From Pomacea canaliculata (Eukaryota; Mollusca; Gastropoda; Architaenioglossa; Ampullariidae): a stretch of 64,000 nt of DNA. A program made the position numbers and the translations under genes. The stretch is from assembly GCF_003073045.1 (NCBI RefSeq), contig NC_037600.1, positions 17,500,352-17,564,351 of the forward strand, given 5' to 3'. The notes under the pieces were generated by a model. It saw only the letters and a list, made by a program, of their open reading frames with translations. It did no database searches and was not told the origin of the DNA. This document shows positions 29,805 to 40,518 of the stretch, piece after piece. Positions within the stretch are counted from its first letter, which is position 1; every line of letters starts with the position of its first letter.

Positions 29805-29885
29805 TGTGAAGGCTTGTGGTAATGTCCCTGGCAAGAACGTAGGAGCGACTTTGGAGGAGACTGACTTGATGCTAGAGTGGAGTCC

Positions 29886-29892
29886 CTTTATA
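29886..29892 (-). promoter_or_regulatory. TATA box of gene A
   Basis: TATAAAG on the minus strand lies about 82 nt upstream of the gene A start codon. Position and sequence match the TATA boxes of paralogues B and C, so transcription probably starts near 29860. Confidence 0.75.
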
Positions 29893-29904
29893 CTGGGACC
29901 CGAG

Positions 29905-32900
29905 ATGCCGGCACCTGTTGGTTACAGGCGCAGGGTCAGGCAGGATAAGGTCACTTAGCATTCCGGGCACATAGAGGAGTGGACAGGATATGCATGCTAG
30001 AGATAATCTTCGCAAACAATAAAAAACTTCATACCATGCAAAGCAGGGGGGGTCCCAGCCCCCGGAGGCTGTTAGTGTGTATCAGCGTGTCTGTACCTGG
30101 CCACATCACGTGCCACACACAAAAGCGTACCTTGAAAAGGTACAAAGGTCAAAGGTCTTCCAAAGACTGCAGCTGGTGTTTATGCTGCTTGTCCGGGTAA
30201 GTCCCACATACTACACACTTTCCTCCAAAGAACAACCATTGTTCTTATTCATTAACTGCTGCTTGACCTTTTTACACTGCATGTTTCTTTTATGAAGCTA
30301 CAATGATAACAGGATATCTTTGCTACTTATAACAAGGTTAAAATTGTACTGTTAATTAGTGAAAACTACAATGTAATGATTGTTTTTCAGTTATAACAGT
30401 TGTAACCTTTTGACATTCTGTCACTAAGTTGTGACCTAGGTTATTTTCAGTACTGCGTGCCTGCTGTTGCATTGCTGTCACAAATGCTGGAGGAACTTTT
30501 ATTTTTCTTCCTTTTATGCTAATACGTATTTATGTTCTTTATGTTATAGATGTATGTTACCCACTGGTAACATAACAGCTATTTCTATTTGCTATATGAT
30601 GATTTTTAAAGAATTTTTTCAGTGCTGGAGCTGTTTTTTAGTTTCAGAGGCTTCTGGTACTTCTGAAAATGAGGGCAGAGTTACCAGCGTGTCTAGCATC
30701 AAACATTCTCAAGACCATGAAAAATAACATCTCCGTTTGAGGTCTTGTACGAGTTGAAGTGTTTTTATTTAATGAACGCACAACCAACACACTATGAGCA
30801 AAAGATGAACACCATTAAAAATTAGAATACAATACCAACACCCGATTCACATTTCAGTCACTATAAAATGGACTGAGCAAGCTTGTGAGCGCAAACATTA
30901 CTTTTGTTTTCTCCAGACACGGGCAACGAGGCTACATGTGAGAAAGATACAGCTTCATGCACTAGGTGCATCTCATGAGAAAAAGAAGGCAAAGGGAGTG
31001 AGGAAAACATCAACAAGAAAGGAAACAACGATGAAAAGAAAAGAGAAAGGGACTAAGAAAAGAAAGGGAAAATAGAAAGAAAGAATAAGGAATAAACAAA
31101 GAAAAAATTAGAGGAGATAATAAAGGTCGATGGTCAGAAAAAGAAGAAAATAAATAGGGAATAAACAAAAGATGTGTCGACAGCAGATCCATCTCTTTAT
31201 TCATCTATCGCTCTCATCTTTTTCTCTGTTCGTTTCTCATGTTCTGCCCCTTGCACGTGACAGCGTTTTGGAGGTGACGGTGACATAGCTGAGAGGTCAG
31301 CGGCGGTAACTGCACGCGACAGGCACGTGCAACACAAAGCGCTCGGTTCAAACCTCGGGGTTAGCCGCTTGCCTCTGGGGCCGTCATCCCTTAATGGCAA
31401 GCGACCTATGTATTCGTTAGAAGTTAACAAGACCCACCCCTGTCCCCCAGTGGAATATTGTGTGCCATCCTACACAGGTAGCTTCAATTTTGAAAGTTTT
31501 TTTTAATGTCCATTAGAAATCTTCACTACGATATGAAAAGCTCCTTGTCGAGACTGCATCGACTGTCTGTAGATAATGTTCCGTTATCAGTTGATGCTAC
31601 ATTTAATGCTTTATGCCAACAGTCGTTAGTAAAGCTAAACAGGGAAGAAACCATTGCCTGATACAGAGCACTCAGGGAAGAGGACAATCTGTCAGCCCCA
31701 AGTAAGAGCTATTTGCTTGTTTATTTATTAGGTAAACGTGAGTGGTTCGCACTTCTCATGATTTTTGTGAGGGGTGAATGAATCAGAATTCAAAAGTCAT
31801 TCTCCGAGAACCTATTTGATTATTTCAGTTAAAAAACATTCCCATATGACTATCTATACTCTGGAACACACAGATTTAGAGTTCACTACATTAGTATCAA
31901 CAATATAATCAGTTTTCTATTATTATTATTATTTCCTGTTTAGTTTTATTTAGTTTTTAATTAGAAGTCAGAGTAGAAAGTCCCTGCCAAGCTGTAGTCA
32001 GCCAAAGGGTAGAAAATATCGGAAAAACTCAATTAAGGTGAGAGCTTGTAGAGAGAAGCTGACGACCCAGTGAAACAGGAGGCTGAGAAAAATAGAACTT
32101 AATTATTCAGGATTTAAGTTAACTCTTTGTAATTTGAAGTTTGATATCTTAACCTAGGTAAGAAGTGTAACAATCCTATGATGGACGTCACGTGAATAAG
32201 ACTCAACATCTCGCCCCCATCTGCCCAGTCCACAGTTGTGGTGAGAAGCGAGTGTGTGGACATGGCCGAGCTGAATACCCCGGGTGGCATGGCTTTATGG
32301 AGAAATGTTCTGCGGCACTGTGTAAAGAGAAAAGGGCTTGGCATGGTCTCCGGGTAGGAGGGTGGCGAGATAACTAGTTGCCGTTTGCAGAAGACAAAAT
32401 GCTGATCACTGTGTGGAACTGGCTTCATCTACTACATTGTTGCTGTCGATGCTGTTTGCTTGAATGTTGCTGTAGGTGCCATACATTTAGAATTGAAAAT
32501 ACCCAAGCTTAAAACCCAGTATATACGTAGATTCGGTGAAAGATCAAATATTTGTTCTCCCTAAAAACACGCAGATTAGTGTCCAGGTAAATACCGTGCT
32601 ACCCACCCCATCGCCATTGAGAGCAAAACATCCGCAGCTGGTCCTACTGCGCACCCGGAATAGCGCAGGTATTTGTTTTCACTTGCAATTGTTTCCACAA
32701 GAATTAGAAACTCCACGGTGCTGTCTGCTCCAGCTTTGTCATCCCTCATTATCGGTGTAATTATTGCTGTGCTCATCTGACGACAATATCCTGTCTCCGG
32801 GTGTGTGATGTTATTTTGCTTGTTATTATCTAACCCTCGCAATAACAGATTATTTTTCGATGTTTCACCATGAACTGTAAGGAAAACGAGAAATTTCGTT

Positions 32901-33550
32901 CTAGGGAGATTATTTTAGCCGCATACAAATCTTCTTCACTTGAATTTAAGTTTCTAATTTACTTTGATGTAGTAAACTAGACTTTGTAGTGATCCCATAC
33001 GGTCAAGATGTCAACATGTCAACACTTAAGTAAGCCATGAGATATTTACAGCAACGTGCAATTTAAAAAAAATCCCCAAAATAATTGAAATAAAACTATT
33101 TAAGCTATTCAGTTAAAAAACTGTCTAAATTATACAGTTTGAATAAAATTGTCTTAAACACCAAGGAGTTGTTATTTTTTTTAGGATTTTTTAAAGCTGT
33201 TATGGATATTATCTTCAACTTGTAATACTATATTTTAAGAATTGACAATACGTTTAACTATGTAAATGCAAAGCACAAACATTAAAGTTGGAAAAGGAAT
33301 TTACTGTCTTTACAAAACAAAGCAACAACAAGATGAAAAGTTAAAATGTTTTAATGCGACATTTCAGTTTGATGACATGCGTTGAAGACTTCAGGAAGTA
33401 TAGAAGCTGTAGATACGATAGGTATCGGCGACCTTCAGGTGACAGCGTGCTCGTGCAGTCCTTATCAAATTGCTCTTTGTAAACAAACATTCATAAACTA
33501 GGAACTCTAGAAAGCTTCCATCAGTTGAAGTACATGACAAAAAGACCATT
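29905..33550. other. Intergenic DNA between genes A and B
   Basis: No exon is recognised. The sequence is AT-rich with a purine-rich stretch on the plus strand at 30975-31165. The far end (about 33555-33690) belongs to the 3' UTR of gene B and holds a 26-bp repeat. Confidence 0.6.
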
Positions 33551-33554
33551 CAAT

Positions 33555-33630
33555 CGCTAGACCTTGTGGTCGATATGTATCGCTAGACCTTGTGGTCGAT
33601 ATGTATCGCTAGACCTTGTGGTCGGTACAT
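33555..33630. repeat. 26-bp tandem repeat, three units
   Basis: CGCTAGACCTTGTGGTCGAT plus ATGTAT is repeated at 33555, 33581 and 33607, the last unit slightly changed. It lies about 60 nt after the stop codon of gene B, so it is probably transcribed in its 3' UTR. Each unit holds the small palindrome GACC-TTGT-GGTC. Confidence 0.85.
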
Positions 33631-33689
33631 GAAGTCCTAGTGCAACACTGACATCTGTACAGACTCGGACACCCGCATGGACGCCCTCA

Positions 33690-36109
33690 TCACCAGCCGG
33701 GCCTCGTGGTGGTGATGCGGTTTGGCCCCGGGGTCTGCTGGGACAGAGGAGTCCCGCACGTGGGGTCGTTGAGGCGGAAGGTGGTGACGTCACGGAATTG
33801 CACGTACTGGTTGGATGAGCACTCGCGGGACGTGCGCACGATCTGCTCGATGGAGTTGATGAGGTCCTCAGGGCGCGAGACACTCAGCGAGTTGAGGTAG
33901 GCCGGCCCAAAGCCTTCTGGGGTCACGCACCTAATGATCAACCAATAGAAACTCAGCAGCGGGGTCACGCAGGTAGGGATCAGCCAATAGAAACTATGCA
34001 GTGGGTATTGTTCTACACCATCATGCTTCCTAATGTATTACTGTTCAAACTTTCTAACCTATGTCCCTGATTACAGGCTTTAATTTACCTACGTTACTAA
34101 CTGATTACAGGTTTTACTTTACCTACTTCACTAAATAAAGTTCCGTCTGTCTCCAGGAGTTGAGCAGGATATCACTTCTCATGTCCTGCAGATTTGTCAT
34201 CTGATCTTTTGTTTGCCCTTTTATAAGTCATGGCTGAAGACTGGAAGCTGCCTTTAAAAAATGCTTTACCTTCATTCCCTAGCAACGACTCTAGGTACAT
34301 TCTCTGGATTACTATGATGGCAGAATAGTGCATACACCACGTGACAAGTGAAGATGACAAAATAATAGTGCCTGGTACCACTCACTGCTCAGTGACTTAC
34401 GTCAAGTTGGCAGCTGAGAAGACAGTGCCGAGGGCACACACGACGCAGGGCTGGTTGCCATGGCCATTGTCGCAGATGAAGTGGACGTTGCAGTACTGGG
34501 GGTGCGGCGCCAGCACCGCCTCGCCAGCTCGACCCCGCACCTGACCGCAGGCCTGGTCAGCCATACTGGATCCTCCGCCTGTCAGGAGACAGACAGTCGG
34601 GTATTTACACCTATTCATATTCACGTTGAGCAGGACTACGTGTCACCAACGTAGTGGGCCCGTGACTGATGTGAACAAATGAAGGAGAGTGTTCACTACA
34701 GTAACATCTGCTCATTATGCTCATAACATTAGACTGTGGCTTCTGGACCTGGGGTGTGGAGTTATTGCTGTGCATAATCTGAACATGAAACTGTAGCTTC
34801 TATATTGAAGATAGCACAACGTAACCGAAATTATTTATAAAGCATTCCAAGAAGACTATAACAATAATTATAAGAACATCAATAGGAACAGAAGCCGCCA
34901 CTCTGGGTAGACGTGGTCTGAAAGCCAGTTTCTTCTGCTTCTTGTGCTGCTGCTGTGTACCCGTGTACTGGAGAGTGAGATGTTATCTTCCGTACTGATG
35001 TTTCATTAAACCGTGTGAACATAATTTTGTGATCACCTGAACGTGTCTTAATTTAAGATTAAATAATTCTCTCTCTAGAGAATCACTCCTCCCAGCCATG
35101 ACAGTTAGACACATAAGGTCTTTCTCACCTCAGCCCTAGCAGCTAGGCACGTGATCTCGTGGGGTCACTCACCTCTGGCCTGGCAGTTGGGGACGTAGCC
35201 ACACACACGACTCTCTGGAACGAAGCCCTGGCCTGGTCCGCAGTCCTGCACCGTTGGCTGTCCATCCCAGCAGTTGAGGAACTTGGAGCAGTCAGTGGGG
35301 TGAGGGAACACTCCGTTACCCTGACACGACACTAACAACAGCCGCCACCTTAACATCACGTGGTTTGAGAGAGATTGGGGGTATAAAAAGACAATAATCA
35401 AGGTAGTGAATGAAAGATAATGTAAATGAAAGATAGAAGGAACAAGAGAGAAAGACAGGATGCTCACGGTTCGGTGCTTGTCGTTCCACCCTGCTGGCTA
35501 TCGCGGGTACCACACTGCACGTGGCCACAAGAAGCAGGGCGAGGACGTTACCCAACATCACGCTGCCTGCAACACGTCACATATATCACTGTACGTCACT
35601 GTACGTCACTGTACTCAGGTAGTGTGGACACCTGCTAGCAAGCTATGTTGACCATTTTGCCATCACGTGACAATTGACCAATTCTTTCAATTTGCTGTTG
35701 ACAACTGTGATTCACATGGTGACTAAGATGTCACTGGTAGCAGTAATAATCTTTCCCGGGAACCATTAATACTACAACATTATATCGTCACACTTATACA
35801 TTGTAAGTACAGTATAGTAAAAATAGTAAATAAAGCACATTGACCCTACTGTAAAGTGAAATATACTTTATAAATCTGATTTCATTAGTAATTATGATCT
35901 TTATTTTGTGTGATCCCCTAAACATGGTGGATTTGATCACTGACATTTAGTAATCTTTGATCACCGAGACAGGGTGATGTTGTTGATGTTTGTAAACACA
36001 TAGGTCTCAGTCATGTACACACAGCGTCTACTTGACTTACTGAAAACTTACAAATACTACATCGCTTCAAATAACAGGCTACAGGTGGCGGCTTACCTGT
36101 CTTGAACAT
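33690..36109 (-). CDS. Secreted peritrophin-like protein, gene B (CBM14 domain plus 8-Cys module)
   Basis: Predicted secreted chitin-binding protein of 229 residues. Minus-strand coding exons: 36109-36097, 35566-35468, 35331-35173, 34578-34401, 33930-33690; phases 1,1,1,2, total 690 nt including the stop. Exon 1 is ATGTTCAAGACAG, giving MFKTGSVMLGNVLALLLV..., a signal peptide ending near residue 28 (AIAS). The classical CBM14 domain has cysteines at about 40, 52, 58, 68, 81 and 87 with aromatic F55 and W59. The second module has cysteines at 101, 120, 126, 135, 138, 151, 187 and 208 with the same spacings as A and C. The spacer between C151 and C187 is long (35 residues) and may be helical. 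At the exon 2 acceptor only the first of two AGs keeps frame. Function beyond chitin binding is inference. Confidence 0.9.
33919..34002. repeat. 42-bp tandem duplication across the gene B exon 5 acceptor
   Basis: Units at 33919-33960 and 33961-34002 both begin GGGGTCACGC and share CAATAGAAACT. The first unit (plus-strand order) spans the start of exon 5 of gene B and its 3' splice site; the second is an intronic copy whose acceptor AG is not preserved. Confidence 0.8.
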
Positions 36110-36175
36110 TGTTGATGACAGTTGCTACCAACACCTACAGGTTGCATGGAACTGAGAGAACTGGGCACTTGCCTT

Positions 36176-36184
36176 CCTTTTATA
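36176..36184 (-). promoter_or_regulatory. TATA box of gene B
   Basis: TATAAAAGG on the minus strand, about 67 nt upstream of the start codon of gene B, identical to the TATA box of gene C. Confidence 0.8.
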
Positions 36185-36905
36185 TTCAAAATGAAGGGCC
36201 CGCAGGTGGGAGAAGATTGCTAAATTCCCTGCACAAACAGGCTTGTAGGGTCACTCCCTGAGGGATTGCTTGTACCGCAGGAGGAATTAGAATCGAAGAA
36301 CAGAAAAAAAGGAATGAGCGCAATAGCAAGAGTGAAACAAATGGACTGCACCTCTCAACACATCACGCACGTGTTGCCTTGCAGTGTCGGGTCAGAAGGT
36401 CAGGTATTTACATTTCGAAGAATGAGACATTTGAGGTTAAGGGAGGAGGGTGAGAAATTCCTCAAAAAATTAAAAACTGCGCCAGCGAATGAAGCTGTGA
36501 CTGTAGGAGAGTGTGAATCTCCACTCCCGGTAAAACAGTAGTAAAACTCCACTCAATGTAAGATAGTGTAAAAGTTTACTAACTGGTGTAAAACCACGCA
36601 CACTGTAACAGAGTGTATAACACTAGTGTAATCATGGCCACTAAAAGGTCAGAAGGAAAATGTCTTTAAAGGCCATGAAATTTGAAGAAAATTTTATTTT
36701 TTAGCCATTTTGAAATGGTGTCACATGTGTTAAAAATGTTGTAATTAAAAGCAAAACAAATGATATCAAAACAATAGCGTTATCAAGTCAAGTTTAAATT
36801 TTAAATGTTGGATAAGACATAAATGTCAGTGAATGGCACCATTCCGATCTTGAGATACGAAGCTACAACCAGTTTTTGCTGCGTCTCTGACTTTATAATT
36901 CACAT

Positions 36906-37041
36906 CGATACAGTCTATGTGAGGATACAGCCAATGGTCAGGATACAGTCAATGTGAGGGTACAGTCAATGGTCAGGATACAGTCTATGGGGAGGATACA
37001 GTCTATGTGAGGATACAGTCAATGGTCAGGATAGAGCCAAT
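36906..37041. repeat. 18-bp minisatellite (GGATACAGTCAATGGTCA-like)
   Basis: Seven to eight diverged units of GATACAGTCAATG or GATACAGTCTATG alternate between GGTCA and TGAGG endings. It lies upstream of gene B. Confidence 0.75.
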
Positions 37042-38112
37042 GAAAAAAAGCTGCAAATATTGAGTGAGGGGCTTTGCCTACATTTTGTGTCTGTTGATCT
37101 TCACAGACGTGTGTCTCGTTAACAGAGAGAGGATGGTGTGTGTGTGTGTGTTTGTGTGGGAGAGAGAGAGAGGGAGGAGAGGTACAAGTGGTTATATTTG
37201 GATTTTGGAGCACGTGTGTTCAACTGAACTCATCAAGACTTTTGGAAAAGCAGGCTTCATATTGGTAGAGCCAGTGTATTACGATATAAAATGATCTTAC
37301 TAATTTGCTTACTACCACATTGCATTATAAAGAATGAAGAAAATAAAACGATGATTTGCCACAACATAAACTACAAAATAAAATAAAACAGAGGAAGATC
37401 ACAGTGGTTGTGGAGGGTCACAACAAAACAATACAAAGCTGCGTAAAGACTGCTCGAACTCACAGGGGCGGGTGGAGAGATGGAAAGCCACCCCCTTATA
37501 TTATCAAACAACAAAACTAAAAGAAATTTTAAAAAGTGTTAAATGTGAAAAACATTTGCTGATGTTGTTCCTGACTGTTTGCAACCACGAGGGCAACGTG
37601 CGGCAGGTCAGCTTACAGTTACAGGTGACGTGTCACCTAGAGCTAAGGTGTAGCTACAGGTGTGAGGACACCGAGGGGCTGGATGGCTATAACAGGCTGA
37701 GAGAGAGAGAGAGTAACATGCAGAATTCATTGTGTGTCTACAGGTAAACATACATTGCACGACTTCAGGACAAACCTCAGATTGTTTGTCTCCTACCTCG
37801 CACTATAGCGGGTATTGTGTCAGGGTGAGCTGCAGTGCATCAGCTGCTCATTACTGCACCTGCCGCACCTGCTGCACCTGCTGCATGCACTCCTGTCGTG
37901 CTGTGACGTGTCCTGCTAGATGTAAAGATACACATAAACTAAAATAACGAAACGTGTGTTGCAAGCTTTACATAAGAATCGTTATTTGTTGTTTCCTTCG
38001 TCATGTTACTTGTTTCTAATATTTTGTGCCTTTGTATACATTAAGTATATTTCTGTATATGATCTACATGTATATATTGACAATGATAGATATTTCCGTA
38101 CTTGATCTATAT

Positions 38113-38271
38113 CAGTGGTTCTTAACCTTGTTTGAGGTACCGAACCCACAAGTTTCATATGCACATTCACCGAACCCTTCTTTAGTGTCATCACGAATTG
38201 CGGGTGTGTCTTGACCTGAGACCGACTCACCGAACCCTAGGGTTCAATCGAACCCCGGTTAAGAACCACTG
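38113..38271. mobile_element. hAT-type MITE with 8-bp target duplication
   Basis: A 159-bp element has terminal inverted repeats CAGTGGTTCTTAACC and GGTTAAGAACCACTG (15 of 15 matching) and perfect 8-bp direct repeats ATCTATAT at 38105-38112 and 38272-38279. Internally it repeats ACCGAACCC. These are hAT hallmarks. It has no coding capacity. The intact ends and duplication suggest a fairly young insertion. Confidence 0.92.
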
Positions 38272-39127
38272 ATCTATATTTATATATCGTGATAATGTAT
38301 ACACAAAGGAAGTGTATTTCTGTATATTATCTAGGTATATATTGATGATGTATTGATGTATACATTAAGAAGTGTGTATATGTATAAATGTGTCTTGATG
38401 ATAATAATAAGTATATTTAAGCTTTAGATAATATTTTTTTTGCTTCGTTTTATTACTTGTTTCTAATATTTCGTGTCTTCCGCTATATATATATAGAAGA
38501 ATATATCTGTATATGATCTACGTTTGTCTTGATAATAACATTGGGAGGTAGATATAAAAATGTGGTGTAAGCCTTTTTGAATCGGACAAAGTGACGAAGC
38601 CACACACACGGCCAGACTGAATCTTTAGACATTCAGTTAAAAATAATTTTAGAACATTATGGTATTTATATTTGCCTTGGTATACATATTCAAGGTGACA
38701 TCTTTCCAAATTATCGTAGGAAGGCATGGGCTGAAAAGCAACACTCTGACATTTACATACCGACACACATACACACGCACGCACGCACGTGTCTTACTTA
38801 GCATACATCGCCAGCAGGTCCGGTAACAGGCGGGCGCAGGCAGTGTAGAACCACGAGCAAACATCGCGGCTGACCCTCCTTTCATCGCTCTAATCCTCAC
38901 CTGTGTAAGAATCTGACCCTCCAAATCGTTAACAACGTTGGTCGACGTCAAAGATCGCCGAAAGTCGTTTGTGTCTGGCGCACAGAGGCGCCGACTAATG
39001 ACGTCATGACTGCAAATAGCTGCCGAGGGTCTGTGTAGACAGAACATAGACATAGACACCTGTCTATAGGCCGCATGCGCTCGTACATCTTTGGGACCAT
39101 AGAGCTTCTTGTGGTGCTAACCCAGCC

Positions 39128-39362
39128 TGTGTGTGTGTGTCCCGGTCTGTGTGTGTGTGTCCCTGTCTCTCTGTGTGTGTCCCTGTCTGTGTGTTTGTGT
39201 GTGTGTCCCTGTCTCTCTGTGTGTGTCCCTGTCTGTGTGTTTGTGTGTGTCCCTGTGTGTGTCCCTGTCTGTGTGTTTTTGTGTGTCTGTCCCTGTGTGT
39301 GTGTGTGTGTGTGTCCCTGTCTGTGTGTTTGTGTGTGTCCCTGTCTGTGTGTTTGTGTCAGT
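39128..39362. repeat. GTGTGT/CCCTGTCT minisatellite
   Basis: About 230 bp of alternating GT runs and CCCTGTCTGTGTGTTT blocks. All frames on both strands stay open through it, so predicted Cys/Val-rich or Thr/His-rich peptides are artefacts. Confidence 0.9.
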
Positions 39363-40518
39363 CTGTTTGACTGTCTGCCGGTCTGCTTTCCTGAGCGCAG
39401 TCACCAATAAAGAGGATTGCCTGTCCTGGGTTCAGATCTCGTGTAGGGTCCACTGTTCTTTCTCTTCATGCGATATCTGTTTACATGTTTGTTTGCTTTG
39501 TCCTGACATGGTCTTAGTTGCTGACAGCGTACAACATCAATTACACCTCCCTCCCCCCCCCACTCCTGTTTCCCTCAATCACATTCTTTAACTGCTACAT
39601 GAAGCTGAAAACTACATTCGGTAAACTGCAAGCGCTTCACTACCATAATATTTTCTGTCTACTTTTATCTTTTAAAGTGCTTTCTATTTTTCAGCAGTAT
39701 ATTAAATGTTGCGGCTTTTCATTTTTTTTTCATAATTTTTCAATTCGTTTGATGCTGTCGCACTCAGTCATCGTTTATTTCTCTTTTCAGCGCACTTTGT
39801 CTCTGTTTCCTTCATGCAAACCTCTAATTCCAATTACAGACATACATTCCTTTCATGCCAGTTTTCACTTCACCACCGCAAAATGTATTTTAGCCAAGAA
39901 AGAGACTTCATTATTGTTTTATTTTTTCATATCCAAGTGACAGTACATTCTCATATCGAAAACTCACCATTTGGATTATTTTTCACAAGGTTCAAGATGT
40001 GAAAAGCAAAATGATTCAAAGACACTGTGTGTGGAAATACGGCTGTTTACTGTTTTGATGACAGTAACAGAAATAAACGTGTGAAGTGTTACTTGTCTCT
40101 GGATGAGAAGAAAGTAGAAAGAGGAAGTCCAATGGCTGTACTACATTCCTTATAAGAAACTCTTTATATGATTTTAGTAAGTTGTCTTCTGCTGCCGTTT
40201 GATTTAGCAGAACATTGAGCGTTAAAATACCTTCTGTGCACAAGAAGAAAAATAAGTTTCTCTCGGTTATCTAGAAAGGTTATTATTGCTTTGAAATTGT
40301 TCTCAGGGGTAATATCTTCCAAATACAGTGAAATATATTATGACATGCAATTTCATTCTCATTATTTACAGCTTTATGAAGCTGTGACATGTGATTCTCG
40401 TTTTACGATTTCTTAGGCCGTTTCCTTTCGAAGTAGGATGAAAGCTGTGTTGCGCTGCAACGATCCACGTGACAGGCTACAGGCAACACGTTGTGGCAGA
40501 GGCAGGGTACCCGACATT

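Larger units (their letters stand above)
36190..40518. other. Intergenic DNA between genes B and C
   Basis: No exon is recognised. It contains a minisatellite (36906-37041), a hAT MITE (38113-38271), a GT-rich minisatellite (39128-39362) and AT-rich filler. The end close to 40519 is the 3' UTR of gene C. A CTGCACCTG-type short repeat near 37858-37885 produces a spurious cysteine-rich frame. Confidence 0.6.

Noticed and set aside
29503-29834. SVCLSVCL-type minus-strand frames near the start of gene A
   Set aside because: Translation of the CAGA microsatellite. Only the seven bases ATGACGG here are coding, as exon 1 of gene A.
31335-31365. B-box-like GGTTCAAACCT
   Set aside because: No A box or acceptor stem pairing on either strand; not a tRNA gene.
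37732-37947. Small cysteine-rich frame resembling a peptide toxin
   Set aside because: No signal peptide, and the cysteines come from a CTGCACCTG repeat.
39117-39410. Cys/Val-rich and Thr/His-rich frames in the GT minisatellite
   Set aside because: Composition artefact of GT and CCCTGT repeats, open in all frames.
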